From positions 1-34,568 of IMG/VR virus record IMGVR_UViG_3300027899_000038: a stretch of 34,568 bases of DNA; one strand, 5' to 3'. Of this stretch, positions 1 to 7,587 are shown in pieces (position 1 is the first letter of the stretch; each line of letters starts with the position of its first letter). The notes under the pieces were generated by a model. It did not search any database. It was given only the letters and a program-made list of their open reading frames with translations, and was not told where the DNA came from. The DNA comes from a virus. The position numbers and the translations under genes are program-made.

Positions 1-86
1 GGTCAAATAACCGTCTTCATCGTGACCGGATGAAGGAAAACAATGGAATGGAATATGGAAATTACTTAACCTATGGCAACAATTGA
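1..86 (+). CDS. 3' end of an upstream gene (partial)
   Basis: The frame beginning at base 3 is open from the window edge to a TGA at 84-86 and gives about 27 codons of hydrophilic, Asn-rich C-terminus. It would overlap the start of the helicase gene by 14 bases, which fits the tight packing seen downstream. A second frame, beginning at base 1, ends with TGA at 31-33 and is an equally possible gene end. The product cannot be identified. Confidence 0.35.
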   Translation, partial: SNNRLHRDRMKENNGMEYGNYLTYGNN

Positions 87-1608
87 AGAAATTCAGGAAA
101 TGGTCGCTGAGCGTGTGCTTGCTGAAGGATCAACAGAAGTTATCGATTCATCAGAATCGATCGAGATAAACAGCAAGTTTATCTCAGACTGCATCCAGGC
201 AAACGAACTGGGTGACGCCCTGATGTTCATTGCAGTCAATAGGGGAAAGCGACTCTATAACCAGACATCAACAGAATGGATGCGATGGACTGGCCATCAT
301 TGGGAAATCGACCGAGGATCAGCAGACGCCCTGTCATCCATAGAAGATGTTGTAGCCCATTACCTGCAGGAGGCAAAAAGGCTTGTGGATGCCATAGCCA
401 AAGAAGACAACAGCGATTCAAAAAAGAAGTTGATCGACAAGCAAAAGCGAATCTACAAGCGCGTCGAAAGGCTTCGCTCGGTTCATGGATGCAACAACTG
501 CCTTACCTTTACAACCAGATGCCATGACAGAATGGTGGTAACATCAGATCAATTTGATAAAGACCCATGGGTCTTGCCGGTAAAAAATGGGGTCGTTGAT
601 CTTAAAACCGGAAACCTTTACCCGGGAGATCCAAGCGATCTTCTATACAACGCCTGCCCGCACGAATGGACTGGCATCGACACACCCTGCCCGACATGGG
701 ATCATGCAATTACCGATATCATGTCCGGATCAACAGACATGGCGGAGTTCCTGAGTCGGCTTTTCGGATATAGCATAACCGGCCTTACCACAGAACACAT
801 CATGCCGGTGTTCTTCGGAAAAGGTCGAAACGGAAAAACAGTAATCGTTGAAACCATCCGGTATATCATGGGGCCAATGGCCTCACCGATACGCTCAGAA
901 ATGCTGCTGGATCAAAGTTACATGAAATCATCGTCTGGCCCAAGTCCAGACATCATGGCCCTTAAAGGGCTTCGAATCGCATTCGCATCCGAGACAGACG
1001 CCGGCCGCAAAATTTCATCCAGCCAGGTCAAACTCCTTACCGGTGGCGACACCCTCGTCGGTCGTAATCCCCACGATCGATATGAAACCCGCTTCGAACC
1101 ATCTCACACGTTGTACCTAATGACAAACAACAAACCCCATGCACCATCTGATGAATTCGCCCTTTGGAAGCGTCTTATCCTGGTTCCGTTCCTGGTCAGC
1201 TTTATTGAAGACCCGGTAGAGAACGACGAGCGCCAGATAGATAAAGACCTGCCATCCAAGCTTAAAAACGAGGCTTCCGGTATTCTGGCATGGCTGGTTC
1301 GAGGCTGTCTGAAATGGCAAACAAGAGGGTTGGAGCTTCCCGCGCTGGTTTGCGAGGCAACGGGGGGGTACCGCAGAGATGAAGATCCAATATTAGATTT
1401 TATCGATGCGTGCTGTGAAATAGGCCCAGATTTTCAGGTTTCAAGCTCAGACTTATATGATTCCTTCAAGGAATGGCACTCGGCCAATGTTTCCAAGAAA
1501 TACGTACCTGCCCACAAAACATTCAGCACATCTGTAAAGCTTAAATTTAAATGGCAAAAGAAGGGAATCGTATATTTTTACGGGCTCCGCCTTTTATTCG
1601 ACGGATAG
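73..1608 (+). CDS. Phage replicative helicase, P4 primase C-terminal/D5 type (SF3)
   Basis: A 511-residue protein of the D5/P4-type superfamily 3 helicases, which unwind DNA at phage and plasmid origins. The Walker A motif GKGRNGKT lies at residues 249-256. A Walker B-like segment (GLRIAFASE) ends at Glu307. Motif C (LYLMTNN) begins at residue 347. The N-terminal 150 residues match the D5_N-type region that precedes the ATPase, and the C-terminus resembles a small winged-helix tail. There is no primase active site here; a separate Zn-finger/Toprim gene at 2112 supplies it, so P4-alpha-like functions are split over two genes. The ribosome binding site is weak. The start at 73 gives the family-typical length. 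Helicase identity is secure from the motifs. Confidence 0.9.
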   Translation: MATIEEIQEMVAERVLAEGSTEVIDSSESIEINSKFISDCIQANELGDALMFIAVNRGKRLYNQTSTEWMRWTGHHWEIDRGSADALSSIEDVVAHYLQEAKRLVDAIAKEDNSDSKKKLIDKQKRIYKRVERLRSVHGCNNCLTFTTRCHDRMVVTSDQFDKDPWVLPVKNGVVDLKTGNLYPGDPSDLLYNACPHEWTGIDTPCPTWDHAITDIMSGSTDMAEFLSRLFGYSITGLTTEHIMPVFFGKGRNGKTVIVETIRYIMGPMASPIRSEMLLDQSYMKSSSGPSPDIMALKGLRIAFASETDAGRKISSSQVKLLTGGDTLVGRNPHDRYETRFEPSHTLYLMTNNKPHAPSDEFALWKRLILVPFLVSFIEDPVENDERQIDKDLPSKLKNEASGILAWLVRGCLKWQTRGLELPALVCEATGGYRRDEDPILDFIDACCEIGPDFQVSSSDLYDSFKEWHSANVSKKYVPAHKTFSTSVKLKFKWQKKGIVYFYGLRLLFDG

Positions 1609-1646
1609 CCATCGCCAAAATCCCGGCGACTACCCGACAAGCTTTT

Positions 1647-1822
1647 TGGAGGTTTGGAGGGTTTGGAGCTTTTTCCTTATAATATAGCCAAAACATAAAA
1701 ACACATAATCACATTTATATATATATATACATTAATCCTCCAACCCTCCATATAATAGATAATAGATAATGATAATAAATAATAAAAATAAGTATTTATC
1801 TTTTTGGAGGGTTTTCCCATTC
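1647..1822. repeat. Direct repeat unit, copy 1
   Basis: It begins TGGAGGTTTGGAGGG, continues through TATAGCCAAAACATAA, an AT-alternating tract, CCTCCAACCCTCCATATAAT, and ends with AAAAATAAGTATTTATCT. The same series of segments recurs in copy 2. The GGAGGGTTTGGAG and CTCCAACCCTCC segments are inverted relative to each other, so the unit could also fold as a cruciform. Two ATAGATAATAG(ATAA) micro-repeats follow the inverted arm. Confidence 0.85.
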
Positions 1823-1970
1823 TGGAGGTTTGGAGGGTTTGGAGCTTTTACGCATATATATAGCCAAAACATAATATTAAATAATCACATTTACATATTT
1901 ATATATATTAACCCTCCAACCCTCCATATAATAAAGAATAAAGAATAAAAATAAGTATTTATCTATTGGA
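1823..1970. repeat. Direct repeat unit, copy 2
   Basis: It repeats the segments of copy 1 in the same order: TGGAGGTTTGGAGGG, TATAGCCAAAACATAA, an AT tract, CCCTCCAACCCTCCATATAA, AAAGAATAAAGAAT, and AAAAATAAGTATTTATCT. It is about 28 bases shorter than copy 1. Tandem duplication is clear from the sequence. A role as origin iterons is inference. Confidence 0.85.
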
Positions 1971-2111
1971 ATGTTTTAAACCGAACAGCGCCAAGGCCAC
2001 CATGGCGCACAAGTAATGGAGCCAGGCCTCCCCAAGTATCCTTTCGCCACCGTTTTCCCGGGTGGTGGGCCGTTACGGGATTTTAATCCTCAAAATTAAA
2101 CTGGAATCGCC

Positions 2112-3512
2112 ATGAACGTTTTAGACCTTGCCATGAATCACGGGCTTGCACCCAAAAAGATCAGCAACTCAAAAGGCGGAGAATTCGCTGGAGCATGCCC
2201 GTTCTGCGGCGGAGACGACCGGTTTCGAATCTGGCCCGAACAAAACAACGGCAGCGGGTCATATTGGTGCCGGCAATGCAACGTATCCGGAGACCGAATC
2301 CAGTTTGTCATGGAAACCAAAAAAATTGGCTTCAAGGCAGCCTGCCGGATCACCGGAGACGAGTCTGTGTCGGATCAATACAAAACAGAATCAAGCGCTC
2401 CTCAAAGATTGCGGATTCCGGTTAAGTCAAGTCCGGCATTTGTGCCTAAAGTTTCATCGCCTTCATCCGCCCTTGATAATGCTGATATCTGGATGGAAAA
2501 AGCGTGGAAACTCACACAATGGGCAGCCGAAAAGCTTCCATCATCACCCGGTCAAGCGCTTTTACAGCAAAAAGGAATCACGCTTGAAACCGCCCAAAGC
2601 TTAAAACTCGGCTGGCTCCCAGAAGATATTTACCGACCGCGAGAATCCTGGGGCCTTGCAACCGTCATTAAACCCGATACCGGAAAACCAAAGCGCATGT
2701 GGCTTCCAACCGGCCTTGTAATACCAAACATATCAGGCCCTGCATCGGTCAACCGGTTAAGAATCCGCAGACCGGAAGGAGAGCCCAGATATTACATCGT
2801 CCCAGGATCAAGCCCATCCCAGATGATCCTTGGAGCCAACAATTGCAGGTCAGTTGTCATTGTCGAGTCAGAACTTGATGCAATCCTGCTGCACCAATGC
2901 GCGGGCGATATCACATCCATCATCGCCATGGGAACAAGTCATGCAAAGCCGGATACCCGGGCAGCCGCAGCCATAAGTCAAGCATCCTGCATCCTGATTG
3001 CCCTCGATTACGACGATGCCGGAAAGTCCGGATATGCCTGGTGGAATAAAAATTATCCCAATAAAACCGTTCGCCTTCCCTCCCCTGCCGGCAAAGACCC
3101 CTCAGACGTCGCTCAGAAATCGAAATTAGGCATTAGCGACCTCAGAACATGGATTATATCGGGCTGGCCCCTTGGGTGGCGTCTGGATGAACCACAGGCC
3201 CAAATAACGCAAAAAAAAGAAGACACCACCGGTCAAATTATAAATCATCCTGAAAAACAGGCCGAACACACCCAGCACGCTTCACATATTACAGAGCTTC
3301 ACGATCTCTTGAAAAAAAATCGAAACATCAAAATTATCGTCACCCCGAACAGGTTAACAATCGATGCTCCGATCGAATGGCAGCACAGGCACCCGTCTGT
3401 TTTAAACCGGTTATCAACCCTGATATTTTTTGATCCATCTGTTTTTGGCTATCTGCACAATCACGGCGCAAACAACATCAACGCACAAAACTTATTGGAG
3501 GCAAGATCATGA
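2112..3512 (+). CDS. Phage DNA primase (zinc finger plus Toprim domain)
   Basis: A 466-residue primase that would synthesise RNA primers for phage replication. The N-terminus has a CHC2-like zinc finger with Cys29, Cys32, Cys53 and Cys56 (CPFC...WCRQC). The Toprim domain carries its conserved Glu at residue 252 (VVIVESELDA) and the DxD motif at residues 299-302 (DYDDAGKSG). A Lys/Glu-rich linker near residue 365 leads to a roughly 80-residue C-terminal domain of unknown role. It pairs with the helicase upstream. The stop codon overlaps the start of the next small gene (ATGA). No strong Shine-Dalgarno sequence precedes the start; the start was chosen because the zinc finger lies close behind it. 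Confidence 0.88.
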   Translation: MNVLDLAMNHGLAPKKISNSKGGEFAGACPFCGGDDRFRIWPEQNNGSGSYWCRQCNVSGDRIQFVMETKKIGFKAACRITGDESVSDQYKTESSAPQRLRIPVKSSPAFVPKVSSPSSALDNADIWMEKAWKLTQWAAEKLPSSPGQALLQQKGITLETAQSLKLGWLPEDIYRPRESWGLATVIKPDTGKPKRMWLPTGLVIPNISGPASVNRLRIRRPEGEPRYYIVPGSSPSQMILGANNCRSVVIVESELDAILLHQCAGDITSIIAMGTSHAKPDTRAAAAISQASCILIALDYDDAGKSGYAWWNKNYPNKTVRLPSPAGKDPSDVAQKSKLGISDLRTWIISGWPLGWRLDEPQAQITQKKEDTTGQIINHPEKQAEHTQHASHITELHDLLKKNRNIKIIVTPNRLTIDAPIEWQHRHPSVLNRLSTLIFFDPSVFGYLHNHGANNINAQNLLEARS

Positions 3513-3667
3513 AAATAAACAGCTTACTGATGGCTTTCCGCCTTTACCCCGATTCATCAAGCAAACTCGTATTATTGCGCGACTGGCTATTCAACCGACG
3601 ACGGTTTCACTCCAGAATGGCTTTAGACCGTCGATTTCTGGCCGGTAACTTCATGGCAGGCAGGTGA
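3509..3667 (+). CDS. Small Arg-rich protein, 52 aa, unknown
   Basis: A short gene of 52 codons that begins with an ATGA overlap on the primase stop. GGAGG at 3498-3502 sits at good spacing before its ATG, and the gene ends three bases before the next start. The product (MKINSLLMAFRLYPDSSSKL...) is basic, with an Arg cluster (FNRRRF) and no recognisable domain. The translational coupling on both sides and strong ribosome binding site make it more credible than the longer frame that crosses it. Function unknown. Confidence 0.7.
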   Translation: MKINSLLMAFRLYPDSSSKLVLLRDWLFNRRRFHSRMALDRRFLAGNFMAGR

Positions 3668-3670
3668 TTT

Positions 3671-4120
3671 ATGTCCGGTAAAGGCACCCTCGAATCCCTT
3701 GCCATTCTTGGCCTGGTCAAAACCATGTCGGATCAATTCGTCATCCAGACCCACATGACCCCAGCCCTTACCGAAATTTTGTCAGATATCGACCGCAACA
3801 TCGATGCCGCCTTTCTTTTGTGGCCCGAGCAATTGACCCACCGCGATATCCTGCGGATCAACTGCAAACTGGTGGCCCTGTCAGACATGATCCCCATGGA
3901 TCACGAAACAACCATAACGGTTTTCACATCATTTATCATGGCAACACTCGAAGACTTTTCTAAAAAACTGCACCCAATCAAAAAAACAGCAATCCAGCGG
4001 ATCATCTCGTCTGTCCTTCGCCTGCATCTGTATTTCATGGGCCATGAGTCAGACGAATACACAGACAACACCCACGGCGCAAAGGCCGCAGACGCATGGC
4101 AGGAGGCAACAATCATATGA
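3671..4120 (+). CDS. Hypothetical phage protein, 149 aa
   Basis: A 149-residue, mostly alpha-helical-looking protein without a recognisable motif. It follows the 52-aa gene by three bases, has GGCAGGTGA just before its start, and its stop overlaps the next ATG. Position in the early operon behind the primase suggests a role in replication or takeover, but nothing in the sequence identifies it. Confidence 0.75.
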   Translation: MSGKGTLESLAILGLVKTMSDQFVIQTHMTPALTEILSDIDRNIDAAFLLWPEQLTHRDILRINCKLVALSDMIPMDHETTITVFTSFIMATLEDFSKKLHPIKKTAIQRIISSVLRLHLYFMGHESDEYTDNTHGAKAADAWQEATII

Positions 4121-4287
4121 CAGAGCAACTGAAAGATTATGAAAGAGTCGAACGCGAAAAATGGCAAAAGAAAGCCGACACCTGCCCTTTGCGTGGAGAA
4201 GAACTAGGCTTATGCCTTATTTCAGAACACTATCGCCTCGACTTCTGCTCGTTTGATATTTGCATTTTCAACTACTGGAACAGATGA
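4117..4287 (+). CDS. Small Cys-containing protein, 56 aa
   Basis: The start at 4117 is preferred over an in-frame ATG at 4096, because AGGAGG at 4101-4106 is correctly spaced for it and the ATG overlaps the upstream stop (ATGA). The product has a charged N-terminus (KDYERVEREKWQKK) and four cysteines in the second half (TCPL, GLCL, DFCS, DICI). These could bind a metal, but spacing does not match a known finger. Confidence 0.65.
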   Translation: MTEQLKDYERVEREKWQKKADTCPLRGEELGLCLISEHYRLDFCSFDICIFNYWNR

Positions 4288-4290
4288 ACC

Positions 4291-4329
4291 ATGTCCACCA
4301 TGTCCACAATGTCCATAACGTCCACGATC
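4291..4329. repeat. Nine-base tandem repeat, ATGTCCAYN type
   Basis: Four head-to-tail copies of a nine-base unit related to ATGTCCACC / ATGTCCATA sit just before the ribosome binding site of the zinc-ribbon gene. The same motif occurs again at 12236-12263, and a degenerate piece at 8011-8025. In the frame of the next gene it reads as MSTMSTMSITST, which is probably not translated. Confidence 0.75.
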
Positions 4330-4347
4330 TCGATTCAGGAGCTTTCA

Positions 4348-4914
4348 ATGCAAAACTGTACAATCTGCAACACCCCACTACCAGCCAGTAATTCAAAGTA
4401 CTGTTCAAAAGAATGTGCTACGAAACACAATCTTGCAGTTAAAAGGGCAAGACACCGGGCCACAATACCCATCAGGTTTTGCATCGTATGCAACGCACAA
4501 CTGGTTGTCCGGCAAAAATTCTATTGCAGCCAGACCTGCAAATCAAAATACGAGGCAGGCGTAAGGCGGTTAAACTTGGCAAATGGAAAGCGTATCCGAA
4601 GATCATGCGCATTCTGCGGAGAAATGTTTAAAATCGGAGAAGGTTACGGCAAAACATGCAAAAGCCCACAATGCCTACAAGACGCCAGAGACCAGCGCCA
4701 GGCAGAAAAACAAAGCTACATATTTACAGCCCTATGCCCGGGCTGCGGCATTCATCATCAATACGATTTTTCCCCCGGAGGTTGGATCGGTAACGGGATA
4801 CCACGCGTAGGGTGCGAACGTTATCCACAATGCGCCCATAGCCCGAAAGATATCGGAGATAAATTTTACATCACAACAATTTTTGAATCAGATAACAGGG
4901 CAATATCGCTATGA
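4348..4914 (+). CDS. Multi zinc-ribbon protein
   Basis: The start at 4348 has AGGAG at 4337-4341 and is preferred over the in-frame ATG at 4291, which lies in a tandem repeat. The 188-residue product carries at least four Cys-pair modules: CTIC..YCSKEC, CIVC..YCSQTC, CAFC..CKSPQC and CPGC..CERYPQC. These resemble short treble-clef or MYM/TRASH-like zinc ribbons. Such proteins usually bind nucleic acid or protein. The stop overlaps the next start. A nucleic-acid-binding role is inference. Confidence 0.75.
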   Translation: MQNCTICNTPLPASNSKYCSKECATKHNLAVKRARHRATIPIRFCIVCNAQLVVRQKFYCSQTCKSKYEAGVRRLNLANGKRIRRSCAFCGEMFKIGEGYGKTCKSPQCLQDARDQRQAEKQSYIFTALCPGCGIHHQYDFSPGGWIGNGIPRVGCERYPQCAHSPKDIGDKFYITTIFESDNRAISL

Positions 4915-5105
4915 CAATCAAACCAGATGCAGACACCTGCAAATCATGCCACAAACGCCCAATAGCCGGATACGTTTACCGCTACGGGGTTTACCTTGAA
5001 TCCCTATGCTGCAAATGCTGGAAAAAAGGCGAAATAATACCGGAAAACAAGCGAAATTATCATTTTTCATCAGGACATTATCACCCATCACCTGCCAGAT
5101 CATAG
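4911..5105 (+). CDS. Small zinc-ribbon protein, 64 aa
   Basis: Its ATG overlaps the stop of the larger zinc-ribbon gene (ATGA). The product has two CxxC pairs, TCKSC near residue 9 and CCKC near residue 33, spaced as in a compact zinc ribbon, and a His-rich tail (YHFSSGHYHP). It is the second of a run of Cys-rich early proteins. Function unknown. Confidence 0.7.
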   Translation: MTIKPDADTCKSCHKRPIAGYVYRYGVYLESLCCKCWKKGEIIPENKRNYHFSSGHYHPSPARS

Positions 5106-5113
5106 GATAAATC

Positions 5114-5296
5114 ATGGCCCAAATAGACAATGCAATCAAAAATGAACTCATGGATCTGTCTGTTCAGATGCTTAAAATCTCATGCAGAATGCACAATGCC
5201 CCTGCGTTTAAACATAACGAAGAAACACTTAAATACGCGGCCATAACCATGCTTACGATAGCCGCAGACTACACAGAGGAACCAAATCAGCCATGA
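5114..5296 (+). CDS. Hypothetical protein, 60 aa
   Basis: A 60-codon gene whose last codons overlap the start of the kinase-like gene by four bases. The product looks like two amphipathic helices and has no motif I can name. Retention in a compact operon with overlap is the main evidence that it is real. Confidence 0.6.
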   Translation: MAQIDNAIKNELMDLSVQMLKISCRMHNAPAFKHNEETLKYAAITMLTIAADYTEEPNQP

Positions 5297-5892
5297 CAGA
5301 ATTGCAGACGCCATACGATAGCACACCCCCCGGCAATGTCGTAGCGTTTTCAGGAACCCACGGCACCGGAAAAACAACGGCTGTCCTTGATATGGCCAGA
5401 AAACTAAAAATCTGGAACATATCTTCCGGAAACATCGGCATCATCCAGGAAACATCCCGTTTGTGCCCGATGCCGGTGTTATCAAGCCACTGCAACCAGC
5501 CAACAGAGGCCGCCCAGATGTGGATATTCTCCCGCCAGTTGCAGGCTGAAATAGAGTCCGCACAAATGTATGGAATGGTCGTAAGCGACCGTACTCTTGT
5601 GGATTGCGTGGCCTATACCCTGTTTTTCAAATACTACAAACTGGCATCGGCCATGGAAGCTTTCGTTTCAGCAAGAAAACCCTATCGAGCGATATTTTTC
5701 AGATCAATTCTTGACAATCCTTATTGCAAACAGGACGGATTCAGGCACATGAACCACGAAGACAGATCAAAGATAGAGCGGATTATGATAAATCTTTATA
5801 GACAACTCAACATTGATATCTACAGAGATATTCCAGACGGCGACTGGGACACAAAACTTTCAATTATCGCAAAGGTAAATGAAACCCCATGA
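5293..5892 (+). CDS. P-loop NTPase, nucleotide/nicotinamide kinase-like (AAA_28 type)
   Basis: A 199-residue P-loop protein. Walker A GTHGTGKT is at residues 21-28, following a hydrophobic strand (NVVAFS). An SDRTLVD segment near residue 97 resembles the substrate/lid DR motif of deoxynucleoside and thymidylate kinases and the NadR/AAA_28 group. Length suits a single-domain kinase. In an early operon that also holds a MazG-like enzyme it may act in nucleotide metabolism. The substrate cannot be told from the sequence. Its stop overlaps the next ATG (ATGA). Confidence 0.75.
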   Translation: MTELQTPYDSTPPGNVVAFSGTHGTGKTTAVLDMARKLKIWNISSGNIGIIQETSRLCPMPVLSSHCNQPTEAAQMWIFSRQLQAEIESAQMYGMVVSDRTLVDCVAYTLFFKYYKLASAMEAFVSARKPYRAIFFRSILDNPYCKQDGFRHMNHEDRSKIERIMINLYRQLNIDIYRDIPDGDWDTKLSIIAKVNETP

Positions 5893-6530
5893 TGGATTGG
5901 TACTGCGAAAAACTTCACTGCATGATGTCACGATCCGCGTGCCAGAAGCGTCGGGCACTGGCCAACGACAAAAGACTTCGAACTGATGGCAACCAATACC
6001 GAAATGCAGGATGTGGAACCTGCACCCAAACGGAGGCAAACATGGAATCAATAGAAAACGATTTATCAAACACTCAAAAAGTGTGCAAAATCTGCGGAGA
6101 AACAAAAAATTTAAGCGAATTCGCCTTAAACGCCCGATCTTCAGACGGCATGCAGCACAAATGCAAAGACTGCCGAAAAAAACCAGACACCCCATGTAGG
6201 GGCGACCGGCCGGTCGCCCTAGTCCAGAATGAAAACAATATGGTTTTTGATCCCCACGAGGGCGACCGGCCGTTCGCCCCTACAATTCCCGATCCACAGA
6301 TGACCAACGCCTACGATGATCTGGATATCGATGCAACCATCAGCGCCGCCCGGGACGACCGAATCATCATCGCAATCGATTTTTCCGACTACCCAGACCT
6401 TCACTCGGCCCTGCAACTTCACGCATATTCCGAAATGCGCACCCCCGAGATGCAGGCCGCCTACATGCTGCGCGAACTTCTGGCCGAAATAAAGCCTATC
6501 ATCGAAAAAAAATGGGGTGAATGGGCGTAA
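5889..6530 (+). CDS. Zinc-ribbon early protein with in-frame REPIN insertion
   Basis: A 213-residue protein built of three parts. The N-terminal 100 residues hold several Cys pairs, including a C-x2-C...C-x2-C ribbon (CKICGETK...HKCKDC) of the type common in HNH-associated phage proteins. Residues 103-132 are the translation of a paired palindromic element (6196-6283), reading GDRPVA and GDRPFAP at its two arms. The rest is an acidic helical domain (about residues 133-213). The reading frame survives the insertion, which is 88 bases long with both boundaries in frame. Whether the inserted peptide is tolerated or the protein is damaged cannot be told. Confidence 0.7.
   Translation: MMDWYCEKLHCMMSRSACQKRRALANDKRLRTDGNQYRNAGCGTCTQTEANMESIENDLSNTQKVCKICGETKNLSEFALNARSSDGMQHKCKDCRKKPDTPCRGDRPVALVQNENNMVFDPHEGDRPFAPTIPDPQMTNAYDDLDIDATISAARDDRIIIAIDFSDYPDLHSALQLHAYSEMRTPEMQAAYMLRELLAEIKPIIEKKWGEWA
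6196..6283. repeat. REPIN-like paired palindrome, inside a gene (copy a)
   Basis: The left arm GTAGGGGCGACCGGCCGGTC and a right arm ending GCCCCTAC are inverted copies around a unique spacer of about 38 bases. Each arm is itself palindromic (GGGCGACCGGCCGGTCGCCC), and one base in the right arm differs (GGCCGTTCGCC). The spacer differs from those of the other copies. It lies inside the coding region 5889-6530. Confidence 0.9.
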
Positions 6531-7270
6531 TGACAACAGACATCCAGAACCTGATCGATAAAAGTGCAGATTCAGACGTCGGAGCCCTGCTTTCGACCAA
6601 AGAATCCGCCAAACGCCGGATGATCGAAGACCCGACAGCAGCAAACGTCTCAAGCTACGAACGTGCGTCTGCGTTACTCGAAAAGGCTCTGGATAAGCAG
6701 AAATCAACCATCATATCCAATTCAGCACCAGAACCGGAGCCAATCAAGTTTAAAAAGCTCTCTGAAGTGGTCAAATGGCTCACCGACGAGGGTTACAAGA
6801 TCAAAAAATCCAAGGTATATCTGGATGCAAAAGCCGGATTCTTGGTAGGCACAGAAGACGGATTCACCTTAAACGATGTCCTGGCCTATGTTCACACGCA
6901 ATCACTTGATAAAATCGCCGACAACAAGGCCGGAAAACTCGACGCCTTATCCGAAAAACGCCTTGAAAAAGAAGTAGAAAAGCTGACCGTTCAGGTTCAA
7001 AAACTCACCTGGGACATGGATCGAGATCAAGGCAAATATTTGCTGAAAGAAGACGTCAGAATCGAATTAGCGCTTAAAATATCGGCTTTTGAAGCCGGAT
7101 TTAAGCACACGGTCGCCACCAACGCCCAGGACTGGGTATCTCTTGTGGGCGGCATCAGCGAGAAATCTCAAATACTGGTCGAGCGGATCCATCACGCAAT
7201 CGACGCCCTTCTGGCTGAATTTGCAGAGGTGGACGAGCTTGATCTGATAATTACAAAGGCTGAAGGATGA
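6530..7270 (+). CDS. Candidate terminase small subunit (Nu1-like DNA-binding protein)
   Basis: The start at 6530 forms a TAATG overlap with the previous stop and has GGGGTGA at 6514-6520; an ATG nine bases earlier is possible. The 246-residue protein has a winged-helix-like segment (LSEVVKWLTDEGYKIKKSKV, then GFTLNDVLAYV), a coiled coil (KRLEKEVEKLTVQVQKL) and a helical C-terminus (GKYLLKEDVRIELALKISAF). This HTH / coiled-coil / helical layout recalls Nu1/DUF1441-type small terminases and similar proteins in deltaproteobacterial phages. The large terminase lies downstream but is separated by about 2.5 kb. Assignment is by architecture, not by a diagnostic motif. Confidence 0.55.
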   Translation: MTTDIQNLIDKSADSDVGALLSTKESAKRRMIEDPTAANVSSYERASALLEKALDKQKSTIISNSAPEPEPIKFKKLSEVVKWLTDEGYKIKKSKVYLDAKAGFLVGTEDGFTLNDVLAYVHTQSLDKIADNKAGKLDALSEKRLEKEVEKLTVQVQKLTWDMDRDQGKYLLKEDVRIELALKISAFEAGFKHTVATNAQDWVSLVGGISEKSQILVERIHHAIDALLAEFAEVDELDLIITKAEG

Positions 7271-7297
7271 ACCAACACTTCATACTTTTTCGATTAC

Positions 7298-7435
7298 ATG
7301 ACCGGCCAACTCCGGCCGGTGCCCCGTCCACCGGAGCATACCAATACCCCTCGCAAGGCCGGACAAGGAAGCCAGACTACCCATCGTATGGCAACTTCCA
7401 TCGAAGGAAAGGGGTTTCGGCGGGATCAAATTTGA
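7298..7435 (+). CDS. Possible small protein, 45 aa
   Basis: A 45-codon frame rich in Pro, Arg, Thr and Gln, whose TGA overlaps the ATG of the following signal-peptide gene (TGATG). It competes with a longer frame starting at 7267 that has an ATGA overlap with the upstream gene but a less protein-like composition. No clear ribosome binding site precedes 7298, so this is tentative. Confidence 0.3.
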   Translation: MTGQLRPVPRPPEHTNTPRKAGQGSQTTHRMATSIEGKGFRRDQI

Positions 7436-7587
7436 TGCAGATTCTCTATTTCATACTTCTATTTTCGTATTTAACGCTTTACCCGGCGCACGTATCAAGC
7501 GACGCCTACGTAATATCAGACCCGACACCGATCATCCAGATCGAAAACAACATGATTTATATCCTCGATAACAAGGAGTTTAAATGA
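7435..7587 (+). CDS. Small secreted or membrane-anchored protein, 50 aa
   Basis: The product begins MQILYFILLFSYLTLYP and then has a short polar region ending NMIYILDNKEFK. The N-terminus is a good signal peptide or membrane anchor. The ATG overlaps the upstream small frame, and the stop overlaps the MazG-like start. An in-frame ATG at 7267 would give a 106-residue form with the hydrophobic segment internal. A membrane or envelope role, for example exclusion, is possible but unproven. Confidence 0.5.
   Translation: MQILYFILLFSYLTLYPAHVSSDAYVISDPTPIIQIENNMIYILDNKEFK

Larger units (their letters stand above)
1609..2111. other. AT-rich intergenic region with repeats, candidate replication origin
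   Basis: A 500-base stretch without a convincing gene lies between the helicase and primase genes. It holds two copies of a repeat unit (entered separately), each with GGAGG-TTTGGAGGG-TTTGGAG on one side and its complement CCTCCAACCCTCCA on the other, around AT-rich tracts. The last 130 bases are GC-richer and hold two short inverted repeats: GCGCCA at 1988-1993 with TGGCGC at 2003-2008, and CCACC at 2047-2051 with GGTGG at 2061-2065. The location between helicase and primase, iteron-like repeats and AT-richness suggest an origin. This is inference only. Confidence 0.45.

Noticed and set aside
1991-2006. Eukaryote-like start context GCCACCATGG
   Set aside because: Chance occurrence in a phage leader; the frame has no gene.
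3430-3648. 72-codon frame across the end of the primase gene
   Set aside because: It overlaps the primase C-terminus and a better-supported 52-aa gene with a ribosome binding site.
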